Of a stretch of 64,000 nt of DNA, positions 1 to 12,335 are shown one piece after another. The number at the start of each line of letters is the position of its first letter. Position 1 is the stretch's first letter. The notes under the pieces were generated by a model. The model ran no database searches. It saw only the letters and a list, made by a program, of their open reading frames with translations, and was not told where the DNA came from. The stretch lies in NCBI GenBank assembly GCA_000697475.1, contig JNEU01001167.1, positions 1-64,000 on the forward strand. Reading direction: 5' to 3'. The DNA is from Lichtheimia corymbifera B2541. Its lineage: Eukaryota > Mucoromycota > Mucoromycetes > Mucorales > Lichtheimiaceae. Both the position numbers and the translations under genes were made by a program.

Positions 1-123
1 GTGGCGGCGAGCGGTAATAGCCCTGAGAATTTCCTTTACTGCACGGTTTGCTGGCTCAAGGACGTGACGCTGGCTGAAATTGAATTCTTTCAAAAGTTTT
101 TGGAATACCGACGGCGGCCTTGA
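1..123 (+). CDS. 3' end of an unidentified gene (partial)
   Basis: An open frame from the first base of the window ends at TGA 121-123 and gives 40 residues, with CTVCWLKDV and EIEFFQKFLEYRRRP near the end. An AATAAA poly(A)-like signal follows at 266-271, in AT-rich 3' flank. The composition (aromatic and charged, no low-complexity runs) looks like a real protein C-terminus, but the fragment is too short to assign to a family. The rest of the gene lies upstream of the window. Confidence 0.45.
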   Translation: MAASGNSPENFLYCTVCWLKDVTLAEIEFFQKFLEYRRRP

Positions 124-1608
124 CTCCCACATTCCCTTCACCTCTCCCTTTTCCCCTGCTGGCTACCTTTTTGCATATATTATCTTCACTTCTTTTACTC
201 TTTCGTATTTATTGCTTTTCATCACATTCCAATTATTATATATAAATACCCAGTAGTTTTCTATGAATAAAGGACAATCATCTATCGATCTCACTTACCT
301 TTTTATCAATCTCTCATCGTGTTTGTGCTTGTGGGCAAACTTTCAAGGCTGATTTGAGCTGGTTTCTATTATAAGCAAGACAATCAGGGATTAACAAGTA
401 CGAACACGATACATTTCGAAAATCGCAAGTGCATAATAAAGAAAAGAATTTCCAGAAAAAATTTTGTATCAGAAAGCCTTTGTTATTGATATCAACATGT
501 AGCGGAGGATTGCATGAACACCATGTTATGATTGCAGAAATGATATGGGAAGCGTGGAGTAGGGAATTTCACAACAAAGGTGTTTTGGGAGGATGTCGGA
601 GTGATAACAGCGACAGAAAAGGTGCATGAAAAAACTGAGAATGTCCCCTGATGTGACGAGATTAAAAAGTAACAACCCTTTATTTACTCTTTGCTCTTCA
701 ACTATCTTTGTCTACTCAGTTTTACTCGCCAAAAACTCATTTAGTCATGAACTCTTCAATGGTCGCATTGCACATTGCACATTGCAAGTGCATTCAACTC
801 GGATCGTCCCTGCCTACAAGCCTCTCCTTTTTTCTCTTTCTGTAAAGCTATGGTGAATGGTTCTTGTGTAGCATTATCGATAAATGCGTCGCGGTCGGTC
901 TTGGGAAGCGTATAAGACTCATCATTATTGCAACAGCACCGCCCTTCTTCAGCAGCCATCACTTTGTAAAAGCAATGCTGTCCCGAGTTCCGAGCAAATG
1001 ACAGATTTCAACATGTGAATGCTACTGCAAGGAGCCATGTATCGCCGACAACTTGTTGCTAATATGGTAATATTGAATCTTACGGTGGTCGATGCGTAAC
1101 AATTATTGTCAGATCATAATACTACAAGCGGTCGATGGAGGTGCTTTCTAAGGGTATGTCGATAGAATCTTTGTGGATCTCCCATCTAATCACAAGAATA
1201 GCTTTTAGGATCGTATGCTTAGACAAGTTGTTGTTGTTGTTGTTAGTGTGCTGAATGGCGGATGAAATAAAGAAGCACTTGTTGTGTTACGCAAATACGA
1301 AGCACCGACGAGGAGAAGGATTATTGAACATCAACATTGTTAAAAATCATACGTGAGAAGAGGAGGCTGAGGGGTTACAGAAGATCTTTCAAGTATCAAA
1401 ATGTATCATCTGCTGATGATGCATGTGTGTAAATGTCTTTTGCCAAGCGGAAAGTACAAAAAAGAAGGAGCAATAATAATGTACTCAGGGTTCAATTGTT
1501 TCAAGTGAAGAACAGCAGCAAAAAAGTGGGAGGATATAAAGTAGGGATGTTGTGCGAGGTGAAAAAAAAGGATTGACTTTCTTTCTTATTTTCTTCAAGA
1601 GACAAAGA
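124..1608. other. Intergenic region, no supported gene
   Basis: AT-rich flank between the partial gene and the amino acid transporter. Short open frames at 429-962 on both strands have no recognisable motif, overlap one another and lack splice-joined continuations. A short upstream ORF (ATG 1547 to TGA 1574-1576, 9 codons) precedes the transporter start and may be in its 5' leader. A TATA-like GGATATAAAG lies near 1531. Confidence 0.5.
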
Positions 1609-3675
1609 ATGCCAGGATCACCGCTTTTATTACCACCACAGCAGGAAGGCACTCATAGTAGCTCCAATAGCAGCAGCAGCACCACTACTACAACAATGCC
1701 CATTCCTATCCGGGTGCCAAACAATGCACATCCAAATTATGGCACAACATCATCGATAGCAGCCGAGACACCTTATTTTAGCGCTCGAGAAGATTCGGAT
1801 TTCATGTCAAGGCTTGGATCATTTACACAATCCTATTCAAGGGCGTCTGTTCTTTTTATGGCCGAGAATATCCCAACACCACATCATCATCATCATCATG
1901 ACGAGATGGTGGAGACCAGAGCCCCATTAGTAGTAGATGAAGAGCAAGTTCCATTTGAAAGGTAAAAGGAGCAACAAAGGAGGTCGAAGATAATGAAAAG
2001 CTTATCTCGATTGTAATAGCAGTAGTGGTAGCAGCAACAACAAACAATACAATTCATTGGGCCTGGAACGCTCGGTATCACAGCAAACATATCACAGCAT
2101 CCACCTGACGCCATCCACTGAAGGCAATATGGCTACTGCTGCTCCTACTACACATACGCGATCGCTGTATCGACCTGATACAGTAGCTTCAGTGATTTCG
2201 CAACAATTTAAAACCGACGACAATGCACCACCACCCAAATCCAACTTTATTCAGTCTGTGTTCAATGCAATGAACGTACTTATAGGCGTGGGAATTCTTG
2301 CCTTTCCCCTGGCGTTTCGGTATGCAGGGTGGTTGTTTGGCACATTGATCTTTACGTTTTGTGCCATCGGCACCAACTACACAGCCAAGCTGCTTGTGCG
2401 CTGTTTGGATGCTGTACCTGGTGCCACTACCTATGGTGATATCGGGATGGCAGCCTTTGGTGAACGTGGACGTAATTTTATTGGCGGTGTCTTTTTCATA
2501 GAGCTTGCCACCATGGCGTATGTATAATATATATATATATATATATATACTAGATGTGTAGTGACTTACCAATCCTACTATGTAGTGTGGCCATGATTAC
2601 TTTACTTGGTGATGGACTACAAGCCGTATACCCTAAAATGGACCTTGTTACATCTCGATTGCTCTGCTTTTGTCTGATGACTCCGTTTGAGTTTTTTCCT
2701 CTAAGGCAGTTATCCATGGCAAGTCTCCTTGGCATAGTGAGCTGTGCTAGCCTAGTAGTGGTAGTGCTTGTGGATGGATTTTGCAAACAAGAGCATCCTG
2801 GTAGTCTGTGGGATCCAATGGTAAGGAAGGCCGAGCGATCATTTTTTAATTCTAACTCGCATCTTATGATAGGCCACTGAATGGTTACCATCGGATTTAT
2901 CAAAGATTCCTCTTAGTTTTGGGCTCATGATGGCAGGGTTCGCAGGGCATGCGGTGATGCCTTCGTTATACCGTGACATGCAGGAACCCAAGCAATACGA
3001 TCGTATGGTCAACATCACTTATGGGATCACAACAGCAGTCTATCTAACCATGGCTGCAGCCGGATACTTGATGTTCGGGTCACAAACTATGCAAGAGGCA
3101 GGTACATGATACCCAAAAGAGTGCAGTCAATAATGATTGTTGTTGTATTGTAGATCACACAAAACCTTGCTGTGACACCAGGTTATAATCGCATGCTCAA
3201 TTCGGTGGCGTTGTGGCTCGTGGTTGTGACACCCATTGCCAAGTTTGCATTGATCATGAACCCATTACATATTGCTTGGGAATTATGGATAGCGGCTCGA
3301 TCAAAGGTGGAGTCTTGGTTGCATCGTGGATCAGCTTATGTATGGAAACAACGTCTTCTTCGCTTTGTGAGTCGTATCCTCGTAACTGCTATTGCAGTGT
3401 ACATTGCCATCGTGTTCCCGGGATTCGACCGTGTCATGGTACTGCTACTACTACTCTAATGTTTTGCATTGGTCTTCTCACACGTCGTATTTTAGTCTTT
3501 ATTAGGTGCTCTTTTTAGTTTCAGCATCTCTCTCATTTTCCCTCTGTTATGCTATCAGCGACTCTACGCCTCATCCATCTCATCTAAAAGGACCATGATG
3601 CATATTATTGCTCTTGTCATCGCCATCGGTATGGCATTCATGGGCACCGTGTGGAGTTTTGCACCTAATCTGTAA
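1609..3675 (+). CDS. AVT1-like vacuolar amino acid transporter (Aa_trans family)
   Basis: Predicted proton-coupled amino acid transporter of the AAAP/Aa_trans family, probably vacuolar like yeast AVT1. Six exons: 1609-1961, 2020-2517, 2586-2820, 2873-3097, 3154-3438 and 3496-3675, together 591 codons. The N-terminus (about 170 residues) is a Ser/Thr/His-rich cytosolic tail with a six-His run. The membrane core starts at FNAMNVLIGVGILAFPLAFR, a typical first helix, and runs through about 10-11 hydrophobic segments to a short tail. ATG 1609 is the first ATG in frame; an earlier ATG at 1547 opens only a 9-codon frame. The second intron carries an (AT)n tract just after its GTATGT donor. The fourth intron needs a GC donor (GAG|GCAGGT at 3098), because the only GT donor nearby gives the wrong frame for the conserved ITQNLAVTPGY exon. 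AATAAA occurs at 3710. The family call is firm; substrate and location are inferred. Confidence 0.9.
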
Positions 3676-3784
3676 TTTCTTTTTTATTTGCATGGGTCAA
3701 CAAAAAGTTAATAAAATCTCCCGCACCCCACATTGATAATCCCATTCTCTCTCTTAACGACAAATTTTATATTACAAATGCATC

Positions 3785-4186
3785 ATGGCAAGGACTGCTG
3801 GGTGCCCTACGCTCCACGATGATGAACACGACGACCATCATCATATCCAACATCCTACGCCAACAACAGCAGCAGCATCAAGTTCAACTGAAGACATTTT
3901 ATACCAACCTACACCACAAATCCAAGTGAAGCCGACGTCTCTTAATAATGATGGTCAACAACGTAATGATATACCAAGTCAATTTGATGTAACCAAGCGA
4001 CGTGGATCACAAAGTGTGCCACCACCAGCACTAAAGTCTTCAAGTTGCCTTTCACCTCCAAGTGTCCCACGTCGTCCTCATTCGGTTAGGTTTTCACCTG
4101 AACCTCCAGAAGTATTTCATTATCCTGCAGCACCTCATGAAAAGACACTCAAAGCCAAACTCTTTTTGCCATGGGAAGGAGAATGA
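3785..4186 (+). CDS. Small disordered protein with a VRF motif (hypothetical)
   Basis: A single-exon frame of 133 residues on the transporter's strand, 109 bp after its stop codon. The N-terminus is Asp/His/Thr/Pro-rich and looks disordered. The C-terminal half holds VPRRPHSVRFSPEPPEVFHY and ends in FLPWEGE. HSVRF fits the RVxF-type docking pattern for protein phosphatase 1, and F-S-P-E-P-P-E-V-F resembles phosphorylatable linear motifs. An AATAAA lies at 4568-4573. No enzyme domain is visible. It could be a separate gene or, less likely, a missed continuation of the transporter transcript. Confidence 0.5.
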   Translation: MARTAGCPTLHDDEHDDHHHIQHPTPTTAAASSSTEDILYQPTPQIQVKPTSLNNDGQQRNDIPSQFDVTKRRGSQSVPPPALKSSSCLSPPSVPRRPHSVRFSPEPPEVFHYPAAPHEKTLKAKLFLPWEGE

Positions 4187-4851
4187 TGGTGGTTGTGCAA
4201 CCAAGGAATGACAGCAGCAGCACTATATCCCCGATATGCATGCACACGCACGCGTCATGGTGGCTGAGAGCCAACAAGACAAAATTTTAAAAGGGGTGGA
4301 GCTCTTTGTCGTGGATGGGATACTCGGGTTCTTTCCACAAAGGTAAATATTCGTTTCTTGATGGATGGATAGATTAGAAAAAGGCTCTATCGAAGCTTGT
4401 TGGGTGAATCATCACATGTCCCAGGAAGTCAAAGTGCAGCCGAGATACCTTCACTTTTATATCATCCATCCGTTTGTTTGCTTTTGTTCAACTTGCAAGT
4501 TTTACTGATGAACGCGTTGTTGTTGTAGGTTCATATGTCCTCTACCTAGGATTGATCTTTTGGATTGAATAAACTTTTTCTTTATTTGACTGTAATTGCT
4601 TTATGTGTATATATATATGTGCGTGTCTATGTGTGCTTATATCTATAACTATGATGTATCATGGGAAGCCATCGAAAAGTAAAGAAGGGCTGACAAATTG
4701 TGTGTGTGTGTTAGACCATGTCCAACACGACCAATGAATGAAGTGAATGATGTATGATATAAAAGAAAGGCTCTGGCGCAGTACGCATAATCCATCGTCG
4801 TCGCTTTTCCTCTTCTTTTTTCCTTTTTTCTTTCTCTACTCCTTCCTTTAC
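4187..4851. other. Intergenic region, PHF5A promoter side
   Basis: Contains the 3' flank of the small upstream gene (AATAAA at 4568), a TATATATATATG tract near 4608, GT repeats near 4701, and a long pyrimidine tract directly before the PHF5A ATG (4800-4850), a common feature of highly expressed fungal promoters. No gene is supported here. Confidence 0.5.
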
Positions 4852-5248
4852 ATGGCAGCCAAACATCATCCCGATCTTATCTTTTGTCGAAAACAACCCG
4901 GCATTGCCATTGGCCGCTTATGCGACAAGTGCGATGGTCGATGTGTCATTTGCGATAGGTAACGACAGAGAGATCCATTGCTTTTTATTCCAATGTACTG
5001 ACAGCAATCTATCTTCTAGTTACGTACGACCTGCTACCCTAGTACGCATTTGCGATGAGTGCAACTTTGGTTCGTTCCAAGGACGCTGTGTTGTCTGTGG
5101 TGGACCCGGTGTAGCTGATGCTTATTATTGCGTGGGATGCACTCGTTTGGAGAAGGATCGAGAAGGGTGTCCAAAGATTATCAACCTCGGCACATCTAAA
5201 ACAGACTTGTTTTATGAACGTAAAAAGTTTGGATTCAAGAAACGGTAG
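4852..5248 (+). CDS. PHF5A: PHF5A/Rds3/Ini1, SF3b subunit of U2 snRNP
   Basis: Core pre-mRNA splicing factor: a small zinc-binding subunit of SF3b that helps the U2 snRNP recognise the branch site. Two exons, 4852-4958 and 5020-5248, give 111 codons, matching the roughly 110-residue family length. The protein begins [17 protein letters not shown] and holds the family's knotted array of CxxC pairs (CDKC, CVIC, CDEC, CVVC, CVGC). It ends in [14 protein letters not shown]. The exon junction restores [20 protein letters not shown], which is nearly invariant in eukaryotes. The ATG at 4852 follows a pyrimidine tract. It is convergent with the bZIP gene, whose stop codon is about 210 bp away. Confidence 0.97.
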
Positions 5249-5460
5249 CATCATCCTCTTTCACAACAACAATGTATATAATCTCTTGATCTCAATATAT
5301 CACTTGTTTCCCAATAATATGATGAATGTGGTCTGTGCGTATTGTCTTTATAGCATGCAAGAATGAAGAAAGAAAGAGAGAGAGAGGGAAGAGAGGGAAG
5401 AGGTGGAGAGAGGAATAATGTGTGATACAAGGGCGTAATGAGATGGATGAAGGTATATTA

Positions 5461-6454
5461 TCAGAATCGAATGACACCGGTGGATGCTGGCATCATTGTG
5501 TTGGGTGGTTGAGAAGCAAACGATGTTGGCATTTGAGGGTTATAGACACCTGTGCCTGCCATGGTTACTGCTGATGATGGTGGCGGTGGACCTGTTGCAC
5601 GTGGATGATGATTGCCGCCTCCATTACCCATCATTTTCGTTTGTTGTGCCAATGGACAATCCTTGTGTGCAAGTAACAATGTCTTTAGATTCACAATCTC
5701 TTCACGCATGGATTCCACTTGTGTTTGGAGTTGTTCATTCTCATTGGTCAGTAATTCCACCTTGGACTGCAGGTTGTTGAGCCACTGTTTTTTGCGTTGT
5801 CGACATTTCAGTGCAGCTATATACATACATACATACATACATGAGTAAGGGACCACACCCAAATGAATCATGCTCACCTATTCGATTGCGCTCCAAAAAG
5901 TTTTTCCGTTTCTCATCATCCTCGATATGTTTAGCTGATTTCTTTTTAGTAGTGCGTTTGGTGGTAGATGGAACTGATTGTTGTTGTTGTTGTTGTTGTT
6001 CTATAGCAATCGATAAGTTTCAGATAGAGTAATTCCTCCTATTATTTACCTGAAGATTCTCGATGATGTTGTTGATGATGATGCGATGAATGCGTATTTG
6101 GACCTGCGAGCATAGAAGGGGAAAGAGGGCCCGTGCGCAAGGTATTGGCTTCATGCTGTAATGGAGCGGGACTAGTGATGGATGACACAGGTGGAAGTAC
6201 CGGCTTTGTTGTAGCCGTAGCACCGGAAAAGCTTTGTTCAAAGGGGTTGGGTTCTTGGTCGAGTTTCGAACTCGAATTCAAAGGAAGCACCGCCATCGGT
6301 GGGTCGTTAAGCACTAATAATGACATATCAGAACTACTTTTTTCTCTCTCTCCTTGACGCCTCTTGTGGAGAGTAAAAAGGGGGAAGAGGGCGCCGTAAA
6401 AGCAGCTATATTGAATCTCTTACCTTGATCCTCGGGCTGTGCCATTTGGGTCAT
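5461..6454 (-). CDS. atf1: Atf1-like bZIP transcription factor (ATF/CREB class)
   Basis: Stress-responsive bZIP regulator. Four exons on the minus strand (6424-6454, 6050-6352, 5878-6000, 5461-5816) give 270 residues. The basic region and leucine zipper are rebuilt across the last intron: RKNFLERNRIAALKCRQRKK, then a zipper containing LLTNENEQLQ and EEIVNLKTLLLAHKDCPLA. These match the Atf1/ATF-2 class and are very close in pattern to fission yeast Atf1 (HKDCP after the zipper is diagnostic). A poly-Gln stretch opens exon 3, and the C-terminal tail is Pro/Ser-rich. A TACA repeat lies in the third intron. The N-terminal MAPK-responsive region of Atf1 is short or absent here. The second-exon acceptor (CAAG) is the least certain join. 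The upstream neighbour on the same strand is a MAPKKK of the stress pathway. Confidence 0.9.
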
Positions 6455-7057
6455 TCAGGTGTTGTTGGTTGTTCAATGGTGGTTACTATCGTTACCATTC
6501 CAGGGGTTGTGAGTCAAAAGTTAAAAAGTAGTTGATTTTGACGCCATGCGCATTTACCTCGATCGGAAAAGAAGAACAAGAGTGGAAGAAAAAGAAGGCA
6601 GCGTTGCTGTGTCGTTCAAATCTGGAAAAGGGCATTACGTCGTTTGTACTACAATCCATCCTTTTATGGTGAAGCATAATGCAAAACTCTCTATGCGCTT
6701 CTATCGCACCCCCACTCACTGTTTCATCTTTTTCAAAACGCTTTCATCTCTCCCAATGATATTCAAAAGTAAATAATAGCAATATATTTGGAAAACGTCA
6801 TGATAAACCTGTACAGGGCAAGCAAGCTAAAAAACGAAAGAGCAATAGCATGTCGGATGGGAAAGTGGTGGTGGTGGGGAAAATGCTGATTTGTGTGTGA
6901 TGGGATGATGGATGAAGCGTGTGTAGAGAGTAAAGTAGAAAAAAAAGTGGATGTTGGGGGGTTGAGCGGTGTGTGTGTGGGGGGGGGGGGGTGAGTGCGT
7001 GCGTTTGAGTGGTGAAAAGGTCATGTTTTGAATTGAATGGGACAAGCAGGTGTGCTA
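6455..7057. other. Gap between bZIP promoter and MAPKKK 3' end
   Basis: Short region holding the bZIP 5' flank and the MAPKKK 3' flank. The plus strand carries a G run (6979-6991) within a GT/G-rich stretch (6960-7015). Open frames here lack motifs and are not supported. Confidence 0.5.
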
Positions 7058-10000
7058 CTAGTGATCATTGTTCTCATAATTGGACGACACTGAACGTACG
7101 CTATTGATGGGTGACAAGGACCGATGATAAGATTGCTGTTGTTCATAGGCTTCCATATCCTGGGCATGTTGTGCAGCAATATCCCGGAAATAGGCTTGTG
7201 CTTGTTCACCATAAGCAAGACTATTCGCCATGCCTTCGATCGCCATGCTGTTGGCAATACTCCGTACCAAGGGACGTTCATACGATCGTGTTGACCCTAT
7301 GGATCGCATCATACCCGAGTCATCAACGCCATCCATGCCATTGCTGCCATTGTAAGATGCCATTGGATCATCGGTAGTGCCTTCCATGACACCACTTGTA
7401 CCATCATAATCACCAGCATAATCACCAGCATCCATGTGGCCTTCGGGGTTGTCGTACAATTCCAGGTATCGCACAATCCATTGGTGTGACAAGAGCTCGT
7501 GAGCTGTAGGTCGTTTCATGGGGTTCCGCGTGAAGCATTTCTTTAAGAAATCAATACCATCGCTTGATAACTGAGAAGCATCCGGTAATGGTGGATGGCC
7601 AGTGACAACATGATACATGACCGACCATTCATTTTCAAGCGTGCTCCAAGGTCGTCGTCCAGTGGCCATTTGAACAATACAACATCCAAGAGACCAGATA
7701 TCCATCGAACCTTTTCGTCCAGTGTCTCCTCCTGTGATCACTTCAGGTGCCTATACATACATTCCCCAATCCGTTATCACCTGCATCTCATATACATTCA
7801 TTCGATCTTGTACACTTACCATATACATTGGCGTACCAGCAAGGCTGTTGACATTCATGTTCATTGTAGTGCGACCCATTGTCTTTTGGCCCTTGGCAAG
7901 GATCTTGGCTGCACCAAAGTCAGATAATTTCAATTGTCCTTGAGAATCAATCAAGATATCTATGCGTGTGTCAATATGACTCCCTCCTGTCATCATCCCA
8001 CATCATTTTTTAACTTACTATCGGGTTTGATATCACGATGGACAATGTTGTTTTCATGCAGATATTTGAGACCGCTGAGCAACTCGTGTGCATACTTCAT
8101 GATATACACCTCGTCTTCGATTCGACCGCCGTGATCCAATAAAGATCCCAAACTGCCATTCTCGCAATATTCCATGAAAATGTAAACCTTGTCCCGGTGT
8201 ACTTCCTATACAAAGATTGAATGATCATGGTCATGGGTTGTTTATCTCTCCCCCCCAACCTCCCACCAAACTTACCATGCCATAGTACTGAACAATATTA
8301 GCATGGTTGAGCATTTCCATGACCTTCATTTCCTCCTTGATTGCTTTATGCAAAGCAGATAAGGAACTTGAATCTGGGAATCGGATTTCTTTGACAGCCA
8401 TGACCGATGATGTGTCGAGGTTGATAGCAAGATAGACGGATCCAAATGTGCCAGCACCAATGAAGCGACCTTGTTGCCAACGGAAAGAAATATTGGAGGA
8501 TGAAGGTGCCAAAAAAACGAGAGATTGATCCTCAGGCTTTTGATCGTCCAGAATCTTGCCAACGATTTTGCGTTCTTGCTCTTCATGATTGCGATTTTGC
8601 TCCAATTCCTGAATCTTTCGCATCCAAACATCCCGAATATAGGTCACACCACCTGATGCAGATGCTGTGTCACTTGAAGCACCAAATGTGGAGCTGGTGG
8701 CAATGGTTTCCTTATCAATGGCACGTTTGGTGGCACCTGTGGCTGTCATGTACTGATTGCGCTTGGCCGTAACACCGCGTTTACGTTGTTGCTCTTCCTT
8801 GGCTTGCAATTCATGTGTCCAACGCGTACCCAGCACATCAAAGTGGGATATCAGCAATGCAATACATCGTGCCACCTTGCTTTGGAGTTTGGTAAATTCA
8901 GTCTCGTTAAGTGCGAGGACCTTGGCACCATGGGTCATGACATGGCCAAACTCGAGTGCTGCTACAGCCCATCGGAACGTCTTCCGGTCACTGGGTGCAC
9001 AATCATCAGTGATAAAAGAAATCCAATCAATCGCGAGTCGAGCAAGTTTGCGATCCAGTTGCATTTGGACTGCCAACACAAGCGAACGGGCTGCACGTAA
9101 GCCAAAATCACTTGCAAAACTGAAACATTCTTCCACCAATTCTTGACATCCAAGCCCAATGGTTTGTTCTCGAATTGTAGCCACACTTTCAATAGCCGAG
9201 TTTGCCAACTTGAAAACGGTCATTTTGATCTTGTACAGCTCCTTATTAATGCGTGGAATATGGGCACGTTGTTCTTTTTGGATCGTAATTCCCGAACTTT
9301 GAACAGCTCTCCAAAAGACTGTCTTGACCGACTGCAATCCATTGGCATCTCCTGTGACAAGTCGAGCACGTCGAGGACGCATACCCAAATTGATGGCAGG
9401 TACCGATGGCAATTCAATGACTTGACCAGTCCACATGATATTCTGCCAAGGCGTCAACACCACAATGTAGTCTTCTTGCTCCATGGTCGATCCCGGTGTG
9501 CCTGGGGTCACGGGTGAGCTCTTATCACCGGCAAAACATGTTCGAATCAGTCGTCGAATGGTATCCTCTCGACCATACAAGGATGGCGATGCAATAATGT
9601 AGGTGCGTTCCTCTTCAAATGTGCCAGTAAGGACCAAAATGTGACCCGAATCCACCAAACAATCAATCAGCTTTTCAAGACTATCACCGTCCACCACATA
9701 TTCGGCAGCATTTTCAAACTGGCCCGTAAAGAACCTAGAGAGAGATCCATGAAGTTATTACTTGATATAAATACCCCATCCATAGCCCACAAATTTACCT
9801 TGCAAATTGCAACAGCTTACGTGCACGCATACGCATGTTGTGCAACAGCTTGGTATACTTGACTTCGATGCCTCCATCCACAGACTCGGGTGGCAGCTTG
9901 AGATTGGAGATATAATCTTGCATGACATCACCCAGTAATCGATTGGTCAATTGGCTATGTATATACATATAGGTAAGTATACGTACTTCCACGTCCTCTT

Positions 10001-11627
10001 TTTCAACCTACCAAAATTGAACAGCACATTCTTCATCAGCCTTGTCCACCACTTGACATACGGTACGAGTGAAGAATTCCCATTCCTTTTCCATGACTTC
10101 GCACTCACGAAAACTGTTTTCACGTTCGAGATCCAGCTTCCAAGTGATAAGCTTGAAATAAAAACGCATCGATTCCATGAGCACCTCATCATAATCCTCA
10201 TCAATGAATTCATCCGAGCGTAATCGCCATCCAGGTGCCGGGTGTGCAAGGTCCTCATATTGTTTCTTGACACGGCAAGCGAGAGAAACCAATCCACGAT
10301 AATCATCCATCATGGCATCGACCATTTGTTTAGGAGGTGCATTGAGACGTCCCTTGTATTCAAGTCGTAGCTTGAGAGCTTCTTCAACGAGTGATGTGGG
10401 GAATACAGCCAATTGTCGTAGTTGATTGATAAAAGGTGGCAGATTCATCTCATCAAACAAGCTGTTGTTGACAATCATGGTGCGTTTGGATTTCACCAAG
10501 AGTAAATTGAGAGCTGACAAGGTGCGTTTATCAAAGGTATCCTGAAGTGCTGATTCTTTGAGGATCCGTTCAACAAAGGATGGATCAGTCGGTTGTTGTT
10601 GTTTAGTGGTGTTGTTGCTAGTGTTGTTGGTTGTTGTGTTGGTATCATCAGGGATATCATGTTGTTTCCGTGCAATCTGCAAATCCTTGCTGCCTGTCCA
10701 ATCACTGAGAATCTTGTACTGCATATATAAGCTACGTGTGATCGTACACCATGCATTCAATGCATCCAAACGTGCTTGAAACTCGGGTTCGCCATAGCGT
10801 GGATTGGCTACAATCATATCGGCTCGTGTAGAATACAATGACTCGATGCGATCCACACTCTTGAGCACCTCTGCCACTTGTTCAAGCGCTACATCTTCAC
10901 GTGTCAATACGTTCTCTTCATCTTCAGTCGTCGTCGATGTTGATTTGGTTGGCATAGTGACTCGGAAAGCCATGACAGCATCAATCACACTGTTGATCTC
11001 TCGTCGTCCTTCCTCGAGATACTTTTGTTCCTGAGCGATCGTACGTCCACGTAATAAGGCTCGCAATGATAACCAGATCTCTTGAATGGGCTTTTTGGGT
11101 TTCATCTGATCTGACGTGGATAATCGCTTCTTTTCTGATTTGAGCACTTCGCCAAGTAGCACAGACTGTAACATTTGCTGCCACTCAAGACGTTCGTGCT
11201 TGATCTCGGGTGCAGCAGCTGCCAACGCTTGCTCGTGTGCATACAAGGAAAAGTCATCGTCGTCATCCAGATCACTGCTGCTCTCATCGCTGTAAGGATA
11301 TTCGTCATTGAACTGAGAAGGCTGAGCTGAGTCTTGTGCACCTGGAACATAGTGATTGGGCATATTGTACGGCCATGCCATGGGATCATGCTGTGCCGAA
11401 GTCAATGTCGTTGTTGCTGTCTCGTTACCCACTACAGTTTCCTGATTGCCATTGGGTTGTTGTTGTTGCTGCTGTTGCATGTCAGTGGATTCAAGGTGGT
11501 GGTGGTGGTGGTGGTGGTGTTGCTCTCCTGCTGTTGGAGGTGGTGGGTCATGGTAATTGTTGAGCCTTGGGTGGTTGTCATTTTCTTGGTGGTCCTCGGC
11601 CCAACGAACTTGTCGTACACCTGTCAT
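7058..11627 (-). CDS. wis4: Wis4/Win1/Ssk2-type MAP kinase kinase kinase
   Basis: Top kinase of the osmotic and general stress MAPK cascade (Ssk2/Ssk22 in budding yeast, Wis4/Win1 in fission yeast), phosphorylating a Pbs2/Wis1-type MAPKK. Six exons (10012-11627, 9799-9954, 8276-9734, 8019-8205, 7820-7959, 7058-7750) give 1416 residues, close to Wis4 (about 1400). A His/Gln-rich disordered N-terminus precedes a long regulatory region, with the kinase domain near residues 1020-1300. Visible motifs are the glycine loop FIGAGTFGSVYLA, VMAVKEIRF (ATP lysine), HRDIKPDN (catalytic loop), LSDFGAAK and GTPMYMAPEV. A Gly/Asp/Met-rich tail of about 110 residues follows. All kinase residues needed for catalysis are present. 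Introns interrupt the domain after QYYGM, within IKPDN and after GTPMYM. It lies 604 bp upstream of the bZIP gene on the same strand. Confidence 0.95.
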
Positions 11628-12335
11628 GGCGAATCACACAGAATACTGCAAGTGAATGGAAGAATAAAAGACAATGCCAGTGATAGGCCAGTGCAAGAAT
11701 GTTCACGTAGACGAATGGTGTGTTGAGTTGACAGTAAAGAGGTGCGTAAAAAAAAGAGAGAGCAGTGCCGGTGTTGCGTATGTGGTATTTGTGTGTGTCA
11801 AATGGAAAAGGCGTTTTGGCAGCTGTTAGGAGTTACATGTACCATCCTTCCTAATTGAATTCCAGCAATCCTTTAAACTCTCCCACACAACACGCCCCAT
11901 GATACTACTTCATGCATCTTTGCCTTAGTGCATTTATTTAAGATGTATCTTGTTGTTGTCTGCAAATCACTCTAGCCTCTTATACCACTTGCATTGTTGT
12001 ACTTTTGTATCATTCGTCTCCTCCATTTTAATTTATTGATATCATGCGTGCTGCTGCTATCCTTTGATCATTCAATATCTCGTGCTGCTGATGCATGGGC
12101 GTAACACGAGTTTCAGGTTGACCCTCCTATCATTTCAGTTTGGTGCTACTGCTTCCCAAACCACTTTTTAGATGTTGGATTACTATGTAACTATAACATA
12201 TCATCACATGCTTTCAGCAATGAGCACTCTCTTTATGGATCCTTTCTTCGAACAGAGTAATGCTTCAACCTACAATTGAACTGGCTGCTATTATGCAATG
12301 ACAATCATTCGCACCACAGGCTACTCAACAATCTA
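11628..12335. other. MAPKKK promoter and intergenic DNA
   Basis: AT-rich 5' flank of the MAPKKK. No coding region recognised. Confidence 0.4.

Noticed and set aside
429..962. Three short open frames downstream of the partial first gene
   Set aside because: They overlap on opposite strands, have no motif, and their base composition matches non-coding flank.
2522..2553. A 32-bp intron in the transporter gene (donor at 2522, acceptor at 2553)
   Set aside because: Too short for this genome; the pair GTATGT at 2518 and TAG at 2585 gives a 68-bp intron and a better join to VAMITLLGDG.
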